From Tritonibacter scottomollicae (GTDB lineage: Bacteria > Pseudomonadota > Alphaproteobacteria > Rhodobacterales > Rhodobacteraceae): a stretch of DNA of 64,000 nucleotides. Shown here one piece after another: positions 63,536 through 64,000 of the stretch. The position numbers and the translations under genes were made by a program. The DNA lies in the NCBI RefSeq assembly GCF_003003215.1, contig NZ_PVUF01000001.1, forward strand, positions 62,001 through 126,000, read 5' to 3'. The notes under the pieces were generated by a model, which saw only the letters and a list, made by a program, of their open reading frames with translations, was not told the DNA's origin and ran no database searches. Position 1 is the stretch's first letter; the number at the start of each line of letters is the position of its first letter.

Positions 63536-63783
63536 GCATTCGGATGTGGCGCACGAATTGCACCACCCAAGTCGCGCCGGATTCCAAGGCCATTGGGTGG
63601 TGGTGGTATTGAAATGCTTCGTTGCTGCGCCACATCGGCGGTGATCTGCTTTCAAATCAATGCGAGCGCGCATTCTCGGCTTGAAAACAACAGGTCCGGA
63701 CATTTAGCTTCGACGATAACAGAACAAGGCACCGGGACCACAGAGCCCCGATGAAGAGGTGCCGCATAGGAAGGGTTAGGCAG

Positions 63784-64000
63784 ATGACGATCAGACGCGT
63801 GCATGTGACGACAACAGTGACTGCGAAATCCCGCGACCGATCATGGATCAAGCCTCTGGCCAGTGCGGCGCTCCTGTCTGCCGCGGCGCTCCTGACCTCC
63901 GCGGTGACCGCCCGCAGCGCTGACGAGGCGGATGTGATCACCAGTCATGGCTATTCCTTCTATGGTGACCTCGACTACCCGGCAGATTTCACCCATTTCG
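63784..64000 (+). CDS. YejA-like family 5 ABC transporter substrate-binding protein, 5' part
   Basis: The first 72 codons before the window ends. A basic N-terminus and hydrophobic segment (LASAALLSAAALLTSAVTAR) give a signal peptide. The mature start ITSHGYSFYGDLDYPADFTH matches the YejA/microcin C-type binding proteins, which begin HGLSxxGDLKYPxDFxHFDYVNP. It would be the periplasmic component of an oligopeptide importer. The ATG at 63784 is preceded by AGGAAGGGTTAGGC. Confidence 0.7.
   Translation, partial: MTIRRVHVTTTVTAKSRDRSWIKPLASAALLSAAALLTSAVTARSADEADVITSHGYSFYGDLDYPADFTHF

Overview
The window looks like chromosomal DNA of a marine alphaproteobacterium of the Roseobacter group (Rhodobacteraceae; Phaeobacter/Ruegeria-like). 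The basis is high GC content, typical Roseobacter proteins (Xsc/TauR/Tpa taurine catabolism, SoeABC, a membrane-anchored cytochrome c), a short SRP RNA near dnaX, and GC-rich intergenic palindromes. This assignment is inference from protein families, not a database match. No rRNA, tRNA, CRISPR array, insertion sequence or phage gene was found.

Layout. 1-14.5 kb: housekeeping and small accessory genes (sfsA fragment, CinA-type MoCF protein, GNAT, AhpD-like protein, OmpA protein, LysE exporter, LysR with a NIPSNAP/monooxygenase pair, DJ-1/PfpI protein, FadH, RppH, a DMT exporter divergent from a MarR regulator with a perfect operator, a chemoreceptor). 14.8-27.9 kb: PfkB kinase and endonuclease III, ABC-F ATPase, Ada-like methyltransferase, WYL regulator, OmpA lipoprotein, FMN reductase, a divergent pair resembling a split MnmC, a DMT transporter, Slt and DapA.

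28-45 kb is the most coherent region, a sulfonate and sulfur-oxyanion locus. Tpa (taurine to sulfoacetaldehyde), Xsc (sulfoacetaldehyde to acetyl phosphate plus sulfite), AckA (acetyl phosphate to acetate plus ATP), a TauE-type exporter, a YeiH-type exporter and a cytoplasmic DmsABC-like complex read as SoeABC sulfite dehydrogenase together form a route from taurine to acetate and sulfate. TauR sits in the middle, and CTGGAC-type direct repeats lie upstream of tauR and tpa. At its downstream end is an ECF41 sigma factor with its carboxymuconolactone-decarboxylase partner and a textbook ECF41 promoter. An ArsR/permease pair and a BKACE/aminotransferase operon of unknown substrate are interleaved or adjacent.

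45-64 kb: threonine aldolase, recR and ybaB, then a GlxA-like regulator with a cysteine hydrolase inserted before dnaX, a phosphatase, a DUF1636 protein under a cobalamin riboswitch, SRP RNA, a nucleotidase without a signal peptide, NudC, an SRPBCC protein, an MHYT-GGDEF-EAL protein, a Qnr-like pentapeptide-repeat protein, prephenate dehydratase, cytochrome c and the start of a YejA-like binding protein.

Non-coding structure stands out. A family of GC-rich intergenic palindromes sharing CGTTGGGCC and GGGGCGGGAG cores occupies at least six gaps, with two near-identical inverted copies at 16.6 and 22.2 kb.
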